Shown here piece by piece: positions 1 through 12,212 of a stretch of DNA of 64,000 nt (positions within the stretch are counted from its first letter, which is position 1; every line of letters begins with the position of its first letter). The notes below the pieces were generated by a model, which worked only from the letters and a program-made list of their open reading frames with translations, searched no databases and was not told the origin of the DNA. The DNA lies in NCBI RefSeq assembly GCF_018320785.1, contig NC_054879.1, positions 48,279,698 through 48,343,697 on the forward strand, given 5' to 3'. Source of the stretch: Cheilinus undulatus (taxonomy: Eukaryota; Chordata; Actinopteri; Labriformes; Labridae). The translations under genes and the position numbers were made by a program.

Positions 1-1022
1 TGATCATCAACTGGCGGCCCGGGGGCCATATCAGGCCCCCCGAAGCTCTCTGTCCGGCCCCCAGAAGATCATTAAATTCATAAAAGGAGGAAAACGAGAC
101 GTTGTCGCCTTGCTAAATCAACCTCAAAATTTTTGATATTGAAAAATTTTTAGAATAACATTTGATTGTTCTTTATAGAAATGTACTTGCCAGCTATTAT
201 AAGTTGAAAAAATAAAATAGGGTTAAAGTTGGGAGAAATGTTGCAAAAATGGACAGATAAAGAGGTGAGAAAGGGTTACACAGTGGCAAAAATGGGTGAT
301 AAGTGGCAAAATGGGTTGTAGAGTGGCACAAAGGAACAAAAATTGACAGGAAAAGTAGTGAAAAGAGGTTGAAAATGATGCAAAAAATGGTAAAAGCGGG
401 AAAAGAAGTTTAAAAAATGTGTTAAAAAGTGGCAAAAATATAAGAAAAGTGGCAAAAATGGATGAAAGAGTAGCACAAAGGGATAAAAAATGCAAGAAAA
501 GTGGTTTAAATGGGTTAAAGAAAGGCAAAAACTGGGTTAAACTATCAAAAAGGGCAAAAATAGAAAAGTAGTGTAAAGTGTTATAGAGAGGCACATAGGG
601 GCAATAATTAGCAAGAAAGTTGCAAAAAAGGGGTTAAATAGTGGCAAAATGGGAGGAAAGTTGAAAAAAAGGTAAAAAAACTGGCAAAAATGAAGAGAAG
701 TGGCAAATATTGATAAAAGAGTGACACAAAGTGGATAAAACATGCAGGAAAAGTGGTTCAAAAAGCTAAAAGAAAGTCCAAAATTGGTTAATGAGGCAAA
801 AAGTATCAAAAAGGGGTTAAAAGTGTCAAAAATGAGTGAATACTGGAGTGGGGAGGGCCCATGCCATTTCTGTGGGCAGGCCTGTCTTCTTGTTGCCTGC
901 TGCACAATAATATTTTAATCAAAGCAAAATATTGATCTCATTTTTGTTTATTTGAAAGTCCGGCCCCAGAGTTTCTACCGAGACTAAATTTGGCCCTTCT
1001 GCAAATGACTTGATGACCCCTG
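1..1022. mobile_element. hAT-like nonautonomous element, left end cut by window edge
   Basis: The first bases (GATCATCAACTGG then GGCCC-rich sequence) and the end (GATGACCCCTG at 1012-1022) match the two ends of the complete copy at 34880-36015. The interior from about 200 to 840 is a degenerate repeat of GTGGCAAAAATGGGT-like units. A short unique piece (GGGCCC and CAGGCCTGTC) lies near 855-890, as in the other copy. No coding capacity is seen. The left target duplication is outside the window. Confidence 0.65.
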
Positions 1023-1209
1023 GTATAAATTTACTTTACATACTTTGTGACTACTGAAGAGTTGTACGGTAAAATAGGATCTTTCAGAGAATCTCCAAAC
1101 ATGTCTTTCAGGGGAAGCCACACCTTTATAATAAAATACAATACACAGCTAAATTAACAGTGTTAAAAGACATATGTAGTTAAATTTCACACTTTAAATG
1201 TTTCTGCAG

Positions 1210-1300
1210 GGTCCATTCTACATTAAGTTAAGCCACCCTCTGAAAGAAATACTTTTACAGTACAGCAGAGCTTCTGAAACTCAGGAAAATCTTTGGGAAG
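1210..1300 (+). CDS. Possible internal exon of an unidentified plus-strand gene
   Basis: An open frame runs from a good acceptor (TTTCTGCAG, ending at 1209) and meets a perfect donor (AAG|GTGAGT at 1300/1301). The exon would be 91 bp, starting in phase 0, with translation beginning GPFYIKLSHPLKE. The frame also stays open past the donor to a TGA at 1522-1524, so a terminal exon 1210-1524 is an alternative; that reading contains an EEYASL peptide. I do not recognise the product. In human the neighbour downstream of DNAJB2, on the opposite strand, is PTPRN. Position and strand fit that arrangement, but the sequence alone does not identify it. A chance ORF is quite possible. Confidence 0.22.
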
Positions 1301-1624
1301 GTGAGTCTTCTTTATCTACACCAAAGCAGAGGCAACGTCAAAGCAAGGGAATGCATACTGATGAAGAGTATGCATCCCTTCAGAGCACTAAAGTCACACG
1401 AGGGAACTCTAACTCAGTGGATAACTTCACTCATGGTGAAAAATGTGTCTCATCAGAAATAACAACAATCCACTGGGAAAAAGACCAAAAGAATACAAGC
1501 AGACATCAGCTGTTTGGGATGTGAGGTGGAATAACTATCCCTGTGTGCTACTGTGTAGTCAACAGAGGTAGAAAAAGTACAACAATAACGTGCTCCAGTA
1601 AAAGTAAAAGTCACTCTAAAGTTA

Positions 1625-2207
1625 GCCGTTGCGATTGCGATTTAATGTTTGATTTTTCTTGGGTTAATCTTATGAATGTATTTTTTGAGAAATTCAAGCA
1701 ATATATAATTGCATAAATATTGCATGTGTATTGACAACAATGAAACTATTTCCAAAGCATTAATCCACAGCAGCATGAATCTGAAGATGAGGGAACAACA
1801 AGCTTTAAGCTATAAAGGAGGCAGCTGGGGTGGAGGAGGTGAGGCTGGCTACCAGCTAGGCTTCATCAGTTTTATTTAGAAAGAGCTCACTATTTTTGCT
1901 CGTATTGCAAATGTGATGTCATTTGCTTTGTTTAAGAACATTATCATTTTCATTTCCCTCATTTTGATTGAGAAAAACAAACATAAAACACAAAAAGGAG
2001 GATTTTTGTAAACAATTATAAAAACATTGACACTTGAATGTTTGCATAATGTGCATAAAAACTCTGCCACTGCAAAAAATGGATTTATTAAACTGGTATT
2101 TTGACGCATCTCTAGCTAAAGAAATATTGCAACTTTTGCGATTTGAAATTTGCAGCAGGCCAGATTGCAATTTAATCTAATTTGTAATTATTGCCCAGCC
2201 CTGTTTT
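1625..2207 (-). mobile_element. Truncated hAT-like element ending CCCAGCCCTG
   Basis: The right end reads AATTATTGCCCAGCCCTG, the inverse of the TAGGGCTGGGC terminus of the full element at 57338-58354. GCGATTGCGATTTAATG near 1630 also resembles the AATTGCAATCGCAATG segment near the other end of that family. No intact left terminus or 8-bp duplication was found, so this looks like a decayed partial copy. Confidence 0.45.
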
Positions 2208-2904
2208 GCATCTAATTGTGGAGATGTTAGCATCTCCCCTTCCTGCTGCATTGAGATGAGCTCTCGGCCTGGTAAGAAAATCTGAAAGGCCACCCTGAAG
2301 TCCCAAACAATGAACTGTCTTTCAGAGGTGACTCAGCTGAAATCAGCTCCAGGGGCAGAGCTGCCTCACTGACAGGGCAGTGGCTAGCAGTCTTTGCTGG
2401 CCTTTCAAATTTCCCTGTGATAGACATGCATCTTTTTTACAAGTCTTCAACAAACTAAATGAAGAAGAAAAAAATATATATATTTTTTTAAACCATGAAT
2501 AAAAAAAGGTAATATATTAGGGTCAATATATTTTAACAAAATCTGTTTATTTTGTGCAAAAAAGCCAACATTTTAAGGGGGAAAAGAAAGAAGAAGAAAT
2601 CAAACTCAGTTCAGAGTTTGAAAACTTGGAAATTAACAGGAAAAAACTTGACATTTCCAAATTTACGAGAACCAAATTTTTATGCTAGAAACTCTAAAAT
2701 GTAAAGTTTTAAAAATTGTAAATCTACAAAAGTGTAAAGCATAAAAATTTACAAGAAACCAAACAAAAAACAGTGATTGGATTTTCTACTTTATAATCTC
2801 AAAAATTCAACATTTAAGTTTAAGAACATTTATGGCTTTTTTATTATAAATTAATGAGTTTAGATTTTTGAGTTTTTTTCTAAACACAAACAGATCTTTA
2901 TATC

Positions 2905-3207
2905 ATTATTATTATTTTAATTATTCTAATTATCATTGCTATCATTATTATAACTATTGTTATTATCATTACTATTATCATTATTATTATTATCATCATT
3001 ATTGTTATTTATTATCACTGTTATCATTAGTATTATCATTATTATTATCATTGTTATTATTATCATTGTTATCATTATTATTATTATTATTATTATTATC
3101 ATCATAATTGTTATATTATTACCAATATTGTTGTTGTTGTTCTTATTATCATTGTTATCATTATTATTGTTAATATTATTATTATTATTGTTGTTGTTGT
3201 CTTTTTT
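2905..3207. repeat. ATT/ATC-type trinucleotide microsatellite
   Basis: About 300 bp of imperfect TTATTATCATTATT repeats with interspersed GTT units. The Tyr/Ile/Leu-rich ORFs across it are translation artefacts. The preceding 2460-2850 is AT-rich single-copy-looking DNA without recognisable features. Confidence 0.9.
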
Positions 3208-3499
3208 TTCCTAGAGTGGCCCTAATACAGAGCTGTAATAATGGATAGTTTATACATCTTTTATTAGAAAAAGTGTTTTTGAGTCTATTATGTTGAGATT
3301 TTGTCAATGAAAACAACTGAAACTGATGTTGATTATTGGTACTGATTTTCTGTATTTATGCAAATAATTCATACATTGGCAATATGCACTTTAACCGATA
3401 AATGTTTACTCCAGTATTCAAACTCTAGCACTTTAACTCTAGCACTTTGTAATTTGATTGATTGATTGTATGATATTCATGAAATGTAGGCTTTATGAA

Positions 3500-3695
3500 T
3501 TAATATTTGTATTTGTTTAATTTTATGAATTTAATGTTTTTTTTAATTTTGTAACCTGCCAAGGGACAACAGATGAAAATTAGCATTTTTGCTAACTCTG
3601 GTGCATTTACAGTATGTACTTCATACGTTTGTTCATTAATGTGCACTGTCCCTTTCAAATAAAATAAATAAATAAATAAATAAATAAATGCCATT
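3500..3695 (-). mobile_element. Short interspersed repeat with (AAAT)n tail
   Basis: On the minus strand an ATTT-rich run is followed by TTTGAAAGGGACAGTGCACA, then CATTAATGAAC and, further on, AAAATGCTAATTTTCATC. A related sequence lies in the opposite orientation at 11128-11225 (AACAGGACAGTGTGCAG, CATTAG, GCTAATTATCCATC). Two related copies in opposite orientation indicate a dispersed repeat. The class is not certain. Confidence 0.5.
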
Positions 3696-4099
3696 CTTTT
3701 TTGTATGAATGCAGTTTTGAAGTCACAAAGTCAGTGCTCATTTTGGCCCCCCAGTAAGACCAGTCTGGCTCTGGCTCTGGTCCTGATGGGGCTCTATCCT
3801 GTTCAACATATTGAGCCACAGACTAATTCCATGCATCAGGCTTCGAGTGTTTGTTTTTAGTTAGGTGAGCTGTGTAAAAAGTATGGTATCTATTTTCATT
3901 TTCTTATGATGTTTTATCTTCCTGCTGGAATTGTTACAGCCTGTGGAAATATCTGACTGAAAATCTATTCCAGTGTCAGCTGTCCAACATTAAAAGAGCA
4001 TGTTATGATATCTGTGTGACAACAGCTTCACAGTCGACTGTGACAGCCGACAAGATTAGACTGGAGAAAGTAGAAGGATAAAAAAAATAATCTAAAAAC

Positions 4100-4105
4100 T
4101 TTATT
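4100..4105 (-). terminator. Poly(A) signal AATAAA overlapping the short-isoform stop
   Basis: On the minus strand the readthrough frame of dnajb2 intron 7 ends GGGGAAATAAAG. The TAA stop (4103-4101) lies inside the AATAAA hexamer (4105-4100). This would end a short transcript directly after exon 7. Confidence 0.45.
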
Positions 4106-6529
4106 TCCCCCACATTTTCAACTGGGATGTGTTTTTTTTTTTACCATTGATTAGGACTTTCTTCAACACCCCATCTTCTTCAATCTCTACTCTCTCCTGT
4201 CCGTCCTGCTTCGTCCTGCAGGCAAATAGACAAGACAGTGGGTGAGAAAATACAGAAAATATGTTAAAAACATGTTTGTTAAAGATAGAAAAAACAAAAT
4301 TAGAAAATAATTCAAAACAAGGTTTTCTGGTGTTGGGCTGAAACCTCATATCTCTGATGGTTTTGATTCTTCTTCATACATCAGTGCTATTGGTCACCTT
4401 TACATCTGTCAGTGACCTGTTTTAACAGTGTCAAAAGATGCTTAATATCACCACTCAACTTTAAATTATTTAAAAATCCAGATTTTTTTTCATTCCATTA
4501 AAAAGTGGGAATTTTGGAGAGTCTGTAACCCTTTTACTCCTAGAGCGTCGACAACGCGCTGTTGAAGCACACTTTACATGACCATAATTGCATGACTGTT
4601 TGTGCTATCAGAAAAATTCAAACAGTTTCTGAAAGCTAAGAAACTGTGCTTTACAGCCAGCATGCGTTTTTTTTCTGTAATTTCCCCTTTTCCCACTAAG
4701 ATTCTAGCATAAAGTTCCCCTGTTTTTTTTGTTTCTTCATTTTAAACTGTTAAAACACTTAACATGCAGTAAAATGTAAATAACTGCCATATATTAAAAG
4801 TTCTAAGTATTGTGGAAAAATGGGCAAAAGCACGTACTCACAGGACATTTTCTGGGCCTTTTATGGTTAAAATAAGGAAAGAGCCCAGAAACTCAGTTTT
4901 AATTCAAACAGTTTAATAAAAACACTTTTTAAACATGCAGTACATTGTACACAACTGCCAGATATTAAAGTACTCTGGAATAATGGGCAAAAGCACTTAC
5001 AAGACACTTTCTGTGCCATTTATAGTTAAAATAAGAACGTGTCCAGAGGCTCAGGAGTTAAAGGGTTAAAATGAAAATATGAAAATACAACAAATGGATC
5101 TGTTCAACATTTTCTGAGGTTAGGATTTGATATTAACTCACAATCAAAATAACAGTAAAACACTGCAGTTAGTGTTAGAAATACACCAGTACAGCAGTAA
5201 CTGTTTTAACATCATTATCTACATTTAACATTTCTAATTTTTAAGACATTTCCCCACACGTGTGTGAACCTGCTGCTCTTATGCCAGGTAAACATCTGAA
5301 CCTGCTCTCCATCAGCTCCATGGGGTTTGGCACAGTCCAGGCCAATAAAAAATCATTATTTTATACTCTATACTTCCAGGCTGACTAACTTTATATGAAG
5401 GCAGCGTTACGTACTTCTTTGTGGTGGTGACTTTGCCATTTATAATGCGAGTGGAGGTAGATACAGATTTGACGTTGCCCATGCTGTTCATCCCTTCAAG
5501 CCCACCCATGGAAGAGGAGAAGGAGGTAAAATCAACTGAAGAAGAGATGATCAGGAAGAGAAAGACACGTTAACTTCAGTTACAGTGCAATTATATTAAC
5601 AGTTTCACATTCACAACCAATGGAGCTCATCACTTCTGAAACTGCAGGGGTAATTTAACATTTTAATTTGAGTAATGTATTTTTTATTTTTAAGTATTAC
5701 ACTATAGTTATCATGGCACAGCAAGCCCTAATAACAGATAAGTGTCAGATATTGCTCCACATCATTCAGCATCAGTTTCCATTAGGTATTGATTCTCTGC
5801 TCTGTTAATTTCAGTTTAATCAGAATCTATCTGGAACTTTTATTTTGACTGTGAGGAAATTAAAGTTTGTTGTTTTGTATTGATGTTCAGTAAGGAAAGT
5901 GAAAGAAAGCCAAGCAAATGTCCTGCAGGACACTCCCAGTGCATAGAAGATCACAGTTTCTCTTTCAATCTAAGCACCAGAAAGGAAAACAGACACTGGG
6001 CACTACGGTAAAAATGGTGCATCACATCCCTTTAAATTATCACATAACAGCTGTGAAAAGCTGATTTGTCTTTAACGTTCATGTTGCATGCTTTAAGAGC
6101 ATGCTGCTACACTGGATTATTAGTGCTTTCCACATTGTCCTTACTATGGTATCTCAGTTTGTCTACTTAGAATTAATTCTATGCAGAATGATAAGGTGTA
6201 TTTTATTTTACCTCCTGCTGAAGGAAAGGAGAAGAACCGACTGGGGCCGAGGCGAGATGACGAGCCTCCAAAGGATGAGAAGTCTTCTGGATGAGACAAA
6301 GAGAAATGATGCCGTTAAAGAACAGATGAGCCTAAAACTTTTTAATACTTCATCTTTTTCTGTTATTTAAATTTGTAACAATTCAAATGGATGTTTTCAT
6401 GCCAAAAAGCTTGTTGAACTGAATTTTCCTATTAAGCAGACTAAAGTCAGAGAAAGTTTTGATGATTTGCAAACAAATAAAATAGACTGTGGTCAGTCCT
6501 GTTTTCATTTAAAAAAAAAAAATAAATAA

Positions 6530-6603
<74 letters not shown>

Positions 6604-9600
6604 CTTAAAGTACTACATAGGAAAACACTGTCTATCAAAGATAAAGACCTATGGTAGCGCCAGCACTCCCAATGCATTCCTTTTTTTAACGGCGGATAGA
6701 ATTGCAACTAAATGAGACAGAGCAATATTTTTCTTTGCATATAAAACCAGAGGAGTAACACTAAGATATCACACATTCAGTGTGTCCCAGAGTTCTGTGT
6801 CCTTGCAGAAATATCTTTCCTTCTTTTGCAGAAATGTAGTAAAAAGCACACACATCAAAAACAATAAACTATAATATAACCTGGACTGCTGCCTTTCACA
6901 GCACTTCCTAGTTTATGTGATGATGTTTGATGGCGTTTTGTCTGCACGAATCCTATGGTTTTGTTTTCTTGCAGGTCACGAGTTGCACTGTTTTTAGTTT
7001 CAGCATGCTCTTCTGCAAACACATCCATGCTCTAAAGTATCCGGCATACTTAAGAGATTTGATTGCACTGTTGTAAATAGTTTAGTTTTTATAAACATGC
7101 TGTCTTTTTGCAAATTGAGCACACTTTCATTTTATCTTTGTTTATGCCTTCAATGGTGGGTCATAAAGGGTTAATGTTCCTTAGAGGTTCGGATCTTTAG
7201 GCACCTCATGAATCAATTCGATTACAATTCATTGAACTATGATTCGATTCTTGATCCATTATTGATGCATTTTGATGCACTTGGTTTTTTTACACCTCTG
7301 TTGTTCTCACTGTGACATAATATAATAAAAACATTACATTTGAGTTTAGAAAAATTATAAATTAAATGTCCAGTATCCTCTGATGGGAGATGTGTGTAAA
7401 CTAAAAAGTTACATTAGCACTGAACAGCATCCTTTCCTTTGAACATTTCTGAATTAATAAACATAAAATGCCCTTTTTCACAGATGAACAACTGGTAATC
7501 TAAATCTTGCTGTTACGTGCTGCGTGTCAGAGTTCAACCTTTTGGTTCCTGCTATTCCACAGTATTAAATATTTAAATAATAACTGATAATTGATTATTG
7601 GACATTTATAAATTGATTCAGAATCTCCCACCTCAACATCATGATGCATCTAAGAACCACCTTTTTCTCCCACTTCTACAGCAGATGTTTATAATGTCAT
7701 CGTTATTTAGACAGTAACTGATGGACAGTAAATGTCTGACTCACCAAAAAAGCTGGCAAAGGGGTCCTGCCCAGCGAAAAACTCTCTGAACACGTCGTCT
7801 GGGTTGCGGAATGTGAAGTTGAATCCTGGAGCAAAGTCTGAGCCGGAGGAACCTGCACAATAAAGTTTTCAGGATTAGGATGGCGTAGAGAAACCAGAGC
7901 AGAGAAGAGGTGGGGTAAAGGTAGATGAAGGAGAACATATTCAGGTCCACATTCAGTGAGAGCCGTGTAGAATCAACTCTACTCTCCCCGCCCCTTCCTG
8001 TTCTTCTCCCTGTTTGAGCTCCGTAGCGCCGCCCCTCTTCTCACGTACCTCCTCGGTAATGTGCATGTCCCTTGAATCGAATACTGACGGTGGCAAAGCT
8101 CTCGTGGAGTGATTTTGCTCCGCTTTTCCACTGAAATCAACAGCCGAATCACGGGTAAGAAAACACTTCTCCTCAGCATGAACAGATTCTACCCAGGACC
8201 GAACACCACCGTAACTCCGCCATTGTATCAACTTCTCACTGAGCTGAGAGGCAGAAGCGCACCTACTACAGCCAGTGTTGGGAAAGTTCAATTTCTACAT
8301 GAACTATTTCAAAGTTCAGTTCACAAATTTTAAAATGAACAAGTTCAGTTCATAGTTCATAATTCAAAATGTTGAACTAAATTCACATTTCCAAAAATGA
8401 ACCAGTTCATAGTTCTTCTTTTCCAATATGCTGCTGCGAGCTATTACCCTTAGAATACTGGCATTTCCCCATTGTTGCCACCCATTCAGTCCACACTTGC
8501 ACCCATTTATTCACTTGCACATACCTTGAAAGGCTAGCCAGGTGCTTTAGTTCAATGTGCCGTTTCAGGTTTGCTGTTGATGTTGTTAATGTACGGAGAT
8601 GCTTCTTGAAACCCGGCGGCAGAAGTTGGGTTTCCATTACACTTGGAAATGCGCAAAATCAAAATAGCACGTAAAAAACTGGTAATGGAAACACCTGAAT
8701 TTCGAATTTTGAAAAAAACCTAAAATATCGCTAAAAGGCGCAGGCGTTTTGATATAGAAATACAGCGCAAAAGTTTAATGGAAACACTTTTTCCGCATTT
8801 ACAAGTCACGGGACGTGACCTACGATGTCACATGACCAGTCACTCTGAGACAACATGGCGCTGTACGTGTAGACAGAAGAAGAGACTTCTTAGCATCATA
8901 CTTCTACCCTTATACATGGCTTTTGCCATACATTCGGACTTTACCTCTGAACCATCATCCGTTGCCTTCATCTTTTGTTCAAAATTATCAAGGCAACCGC
9001 TGTAGATGTAACCAAAACCGTACCAACACACAACAGGTTCTGAGCGTCAACCTTCCCTGCAGCGGATTCACACAAGATGAGATTTTACGAGAATTGCAAG
9101 GCCTACGCCCAAAACTCCCTTCAATGGAAACGCATTCAAAGCACAATTGTACTTAATCAAAATTTAAGAAATATCGCTTTTATTTTGCGAAAAACTGTAA
9201 TGGAAACCCAGCTAGAGTTTACACAAAAAGGTAAGATTTTTCCCACCTGATCATCACTGACCTTTCATAAAATTCTTTTAAGTAATCATACGAAGATGCC
9301 GTATTAATCATGGAGGCAGAGTCTGAGATAGCGCTGCTGCCTTCATTTGTTTTTGCCTCCATGCTTCGCGGTGCGACTCTGGTGGCTGGTGTTGCCAGAT
9401 TGGGTGTTATCCCCTCCTCCATATTAAGGCCCGTTTACAGTGTGTTTTAGCTGGGTTTTCGCCTGGAAGACTCTATGGACATCTGGCACTCTCTTGAACA
9501 AAGTTAACTATGAGAGAGTGCCGTTCACAAACGCCAGAATGAGCGTGCTCACAATAAAGTTCATCAGGCAGAAATACAGTAGGTTCAGTTCACATTCGCC

Positions 9601-11773
9601 CAAAATATTACCAAGTTCATGAACAATCGTTTACTGAACTCATTCAGGCACAACACTGACTACAGCGGTCGATAGGAACACTCCCTCTGACCTGAGCCAT
9701 GATTGGCAGAGAGTACTAGCCTCCTCATTGGCTGGGGCATCGTCCCTGTCTGGTTTTCCTCAAGTGAGAGTGCAGCGCCAAGGGGTGTTGCAGCAGTGTG
9801 TTATTCTATTAGATGGCTTCAATAACTAGACCCTGACGGGTTGTGTTGTTTTTTTGTGCCAGTAAAAACAAATGGCTTACTGCAGCTTTAAACGGGAGAC
9901 AAACATTTAGGATAGTAGGAGGGAAAAAGCAAAGAGGGAGACTGGTAGAGACCGTCAGCAGAGTAGAATACAGAATGATTTACCTGTTTGTCTCATTCTG
10001 TCTGTTCCAAATCTGTCGTATTCTTTACGCTTACTTTCTGTCAGAGAAGAGCAAAGCAGTTTTGGGATTAAATAAAAGCACAAACAAGCTCACAGACAGG
10101 GCTGTCTCTTCTTTCATTCTGATAAACAAGAATTAAATCAAGCACGATCACACACATATAAAATATAAATATAAAGACACTGTGCTGACTTACGGTCTGA
10201 TAAGACTTCGTAGGCCTCGGCCAGCTCTTTGAACTTTTTTTCTGCTTCCTCCTTATTGTCGGGGTTTTTGTCTGGATGCCATTTCAGTGCTAGTTTCCTG
10301 TACCTGAACACAAACACAAACTAAAACTTCACTAGAAAGTGCGTACATGAATAGATGCAGACATGCTGGGTTAGGGTCACTCCCATTACTGCAAACAATG
10401 GAGAGACTCAGAAAGTCAGACAAGCTCAACAGTTTTTAGGTGTAAGTTTAAGAGCTTAAAGACCCTGTAAAGTGAAAACCAAACTTTTTGTACACACATT
10501 CTAGAAATGTGTGAATCTGGTTTCTGTAAACATGTGAAAATGCTGACATCTACCTGTGACTGAATTCTGGATTTACACTGTTAGAAAGTTTTTCACATCT
10601 TTCCTGGCTGGGTTTAATGTGGGCGGGGCTAATATGTGGTCTGGTGATGACACCAGCCCACAGTCAGGAATGACTCCGCCCCTTTAAAGCTACAATCTAA
10701 AATCACAGAGCAGTTCATGTCAGACAAGATCGTATTTCTCTTCAGTGGGCGTGGCTTCAGCTCATTCAACAGACACGCCCACACCATCCTGGAGCAGATT
10801 TTACTGCCTCATTTTTCATGATTTTGAAGTTTAATTTTAGTAACTTAGAGATGTTTTATCTGACTGAAATTTGACCTGGAGGTTCATAAAACAGTGATCT
10901 GTCATACAACAAACCTAAATACAGATTTATTTTCACTTTACAGGGTCTTTAAGAAAGAGTTTAAGTAACAACACACTGAGTCCTGCTGTCTGAGTGAAAC
11001 CTAAAAAGAATCTGAATTAAAATAAATATAATGTAGATAAAACTATTGAAACATGGCACCAAGAAACTAAATATTCTGTGATACACTAAATTGATTATTT
11101 AAGAAGACTGTATGTTAATTTAGTTTAGTTTATCTATTTTAACAGGACAGTGTGCAGTTACATTAGTCATTTAAAAAAATTGATGGTTGCACCAGATTTA
11201 GTGTAATGCTAATTATCCATCCATAGTCCTCACATTAAAAACAGACATATACAAAGTGCTATTAAACCGAGTTAGGTATGTAAAATACAGGTGCTGCGCA
11301 TGATGTCAAATAGTAGGCATTCACTATAAAATACATACTAAAGTGAATAAAAAACATACAACACTTCTCAATGATCAAAATACAGTCAATGAGTGCAATA
11401 AGTCCATTCGATGCAGCGTTATATTCAGGCATTACCTTGTTTGAAGTGCCTATACACTCATGTTACATAATTAAATGCAGTTAACATCACAATCCTGCTA
11501 TTTGATGTATGACGTCCATATGGGTAACCTCTGCCGACTAGAGTCACCCTTGGGCTCAGTGCAGACAGCACTGGCTACTAAGTATCCAGTCTTTAACGGG
11601 GCATGAAAAGCTACTGTAATCTGATATATTTTTTATATTGTCCGTGAGCCTATTCCATGCTCTGGTAGCTTTGTAGGAGAAGGCAGACCTTCTCTGTGGG
11701 ATTCAACAGTCACCTATGGATGCCAACCTTAATGTTCTGCTAATCTTGATCTTATTCTAACTGAAATATAACC

Positions 11774-11818
<45 letters not shown>

Positions 11819-12212
11819 TTTAAAAGTAAAAAAAAAAAAAAAAATCAGAGATTGTCACCAACAAATACAGTCACCCATGCTTTTGCAAATACACAAACAA
11901 AAAAAGATAGACTGTTGACAATATCTTGCATTTGTTGCACGTTTACATGTTCAAAAAGGAGTAGGCAGAAGTAAAAAACTTATTTAATCCTACCCCTTGT
12001 ATTACCAATTACTACAATCGAGTTTTAAATTTTTTTTTACATAATTATAATATTTACAACACTGAACATGTATTCAGGAATCAACAGTTCCTATAATATA
12101 TTGACTATAATTTAAGCTACCTTCATCTTTATAAAAACAGTACTCACGCCTTCTTGATTTCCTCCTGAGTGGCAGTTTTAGAAACTCCCAGGACGTTATA
12201 GTAATCCACCAT
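4101..12212 (-). CDS. dnajb2: DnaJ (Hsp40) subfamily B co-chaperone, DNAJB2/DNAJB6 type
   Basis: Class B J-domain co-chaperone that stimulates Hsp70 ATPase and suppresses protein aggregation in cytosol and nucleus. Coding exons in transcript order are 12148-12212, 10194-10303, 9984-10037, 7745-7852, 6212-6286, 5415-5535 and 4145-4215. All junctions are GT-AG and in phase. The J domain covers residues 1-70: [12 protein letters not shown], the HPD motif at 31-33, and [11 protein letters not shown]. Next come [14 protein letters not shown], a Gly/Ser/Phe-rich linker, and the family signature [14 protein letters not shown]...[11 protein letters not shown]. After exon 7 (ending LIN) the frame runs through intron 7 as [14 protein letters not shown] and stops at 4101, giving 215 aa. 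This resembles the short DNAJB6b form. No downstream exon with ubiquitin-interacting motifs was found. The neighbouring alpha-tubulin genes favour DNAJB2 over DNAJB6; the paralogue call is an inference. Confidence 0.85.
4526..5068. mobile_element. MITE with TAACCCTTTTACTCCT inverted ends, in dnajb2 intron 6
   Basis: The left end (TAACCCTTTTACTCCT) and right end (AGGAGTTAAAGGGTTA) are near-perfect inverted repeats. Inside are two diverged direct copies of about 150 bp, each carrying AATGGGCAAAAGCAC-like sequence and ending at a CAGAAACTCAG/CAGAGGCTCAG motif. No ORF. Confidence 0.65.
6506..6602. repeat. A-tract, (AAAT)n and (TA)n microsatellite
   Basis: A short A-run and AAAT units lead into about 33 uninterrupted TA dinucleotides, in dnajb2 intron 4. 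An expected site of length polymorphism. Confidence 0.95.
7168..7665. mobile_element. Possible degenerate MITE (GATTCGATT-rich)
   Basis: AATCAATTCGATTACAATTC, GATTCGATTCTTGATCC and a distal AATTGATTCAGAATC resemble the repeated GATTCGATT ends common in fish MITEs. The termini (GAGGTTCGGATCTTTAG; CTAAGAACCACC) are only weakly inverted. No target duplication was identified. Confidence 0.3.
8273..9658. mobile_element. hAT element in dnajb2 intron 3
   Basis: The element starts CAGTGTTGGGAAAGTTCA and ends CAACACTG. It is flanked by a perfect 8-bp duplication, ACTACAGC, at 8265-8272 and 9659-9666. Both arms contain multiple AGTTCA/GTTCAT motifs (8286-8420 and 9583-9640). There is no intact transposase frame. 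It is interrupted by a second element at 8627-9210. Confidence 0.85.
8627..9210. mobile_element. MITE nested in the hAT element
   Basis: A 14-bp perfect terminal inverted repeat: TGGGTTTCCATTAC at 8627-8640 and its complement at 9197-9210. The similarity continues inward to GCGCAAAA and GCGAAAA. Being nested, it is younger than the host element. No clear target duplication and no coding capacity. Confidence 0.75.
10455..10953. mobile_element. MITE with 24-bp inverted ends, in dnajb2 intron 1
   Basis: The left end CTTAAAGACCCTGTAAAGTG and the right end CACTTTACAGGGTCTTTAAG are exact complements, and the match extends inward to AAAA/TTTT. The interior carries short GC-rich patches (GGGCGGGGCTAA). 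A diverged reverse-orientation copy lies at about 55537-56850. No ORF. It sits about 150 bp from coding exon 2. Confidence 0.85.
11128..11225 (+). mobile_element. Fragment of the dispersed repeat seen at 3500-3695
   Basis: AACAGGACAGTGTGCAGTTA, CATTAGTC and GCTAATTATCCATC match the reverse complement of the 3500-3695 element. Decayed partial copy. Confidence 0.4.
11775..11842. repeat. (AAT)n microsatellite followed by an A-tract
   Basis: About 14 ATA/AAT units at 11775-11818, then a run of about 18 A at 11826-11843. In dnajb2 intron 1. Confidence 0.9.

Noticed and set aside
3720..3830. Candidate dnajb2 exon 8 (frame with GPEPEPDWSYWG on the minus strand)
   Set aside because: The acceptor has no pyrimidine tract, there is no ubiquitin-interacting motif or family similarity, and the frame runs into an AAAT repeat.
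7953..8291. 112-aa minus-strand ORF taken at first for the missing J-domain exon
   Set aside because: No J-domain similarity. The real 54-bp exon 3 ([15 protein letters not shown]) was found at 9984-10037 with correct phase.
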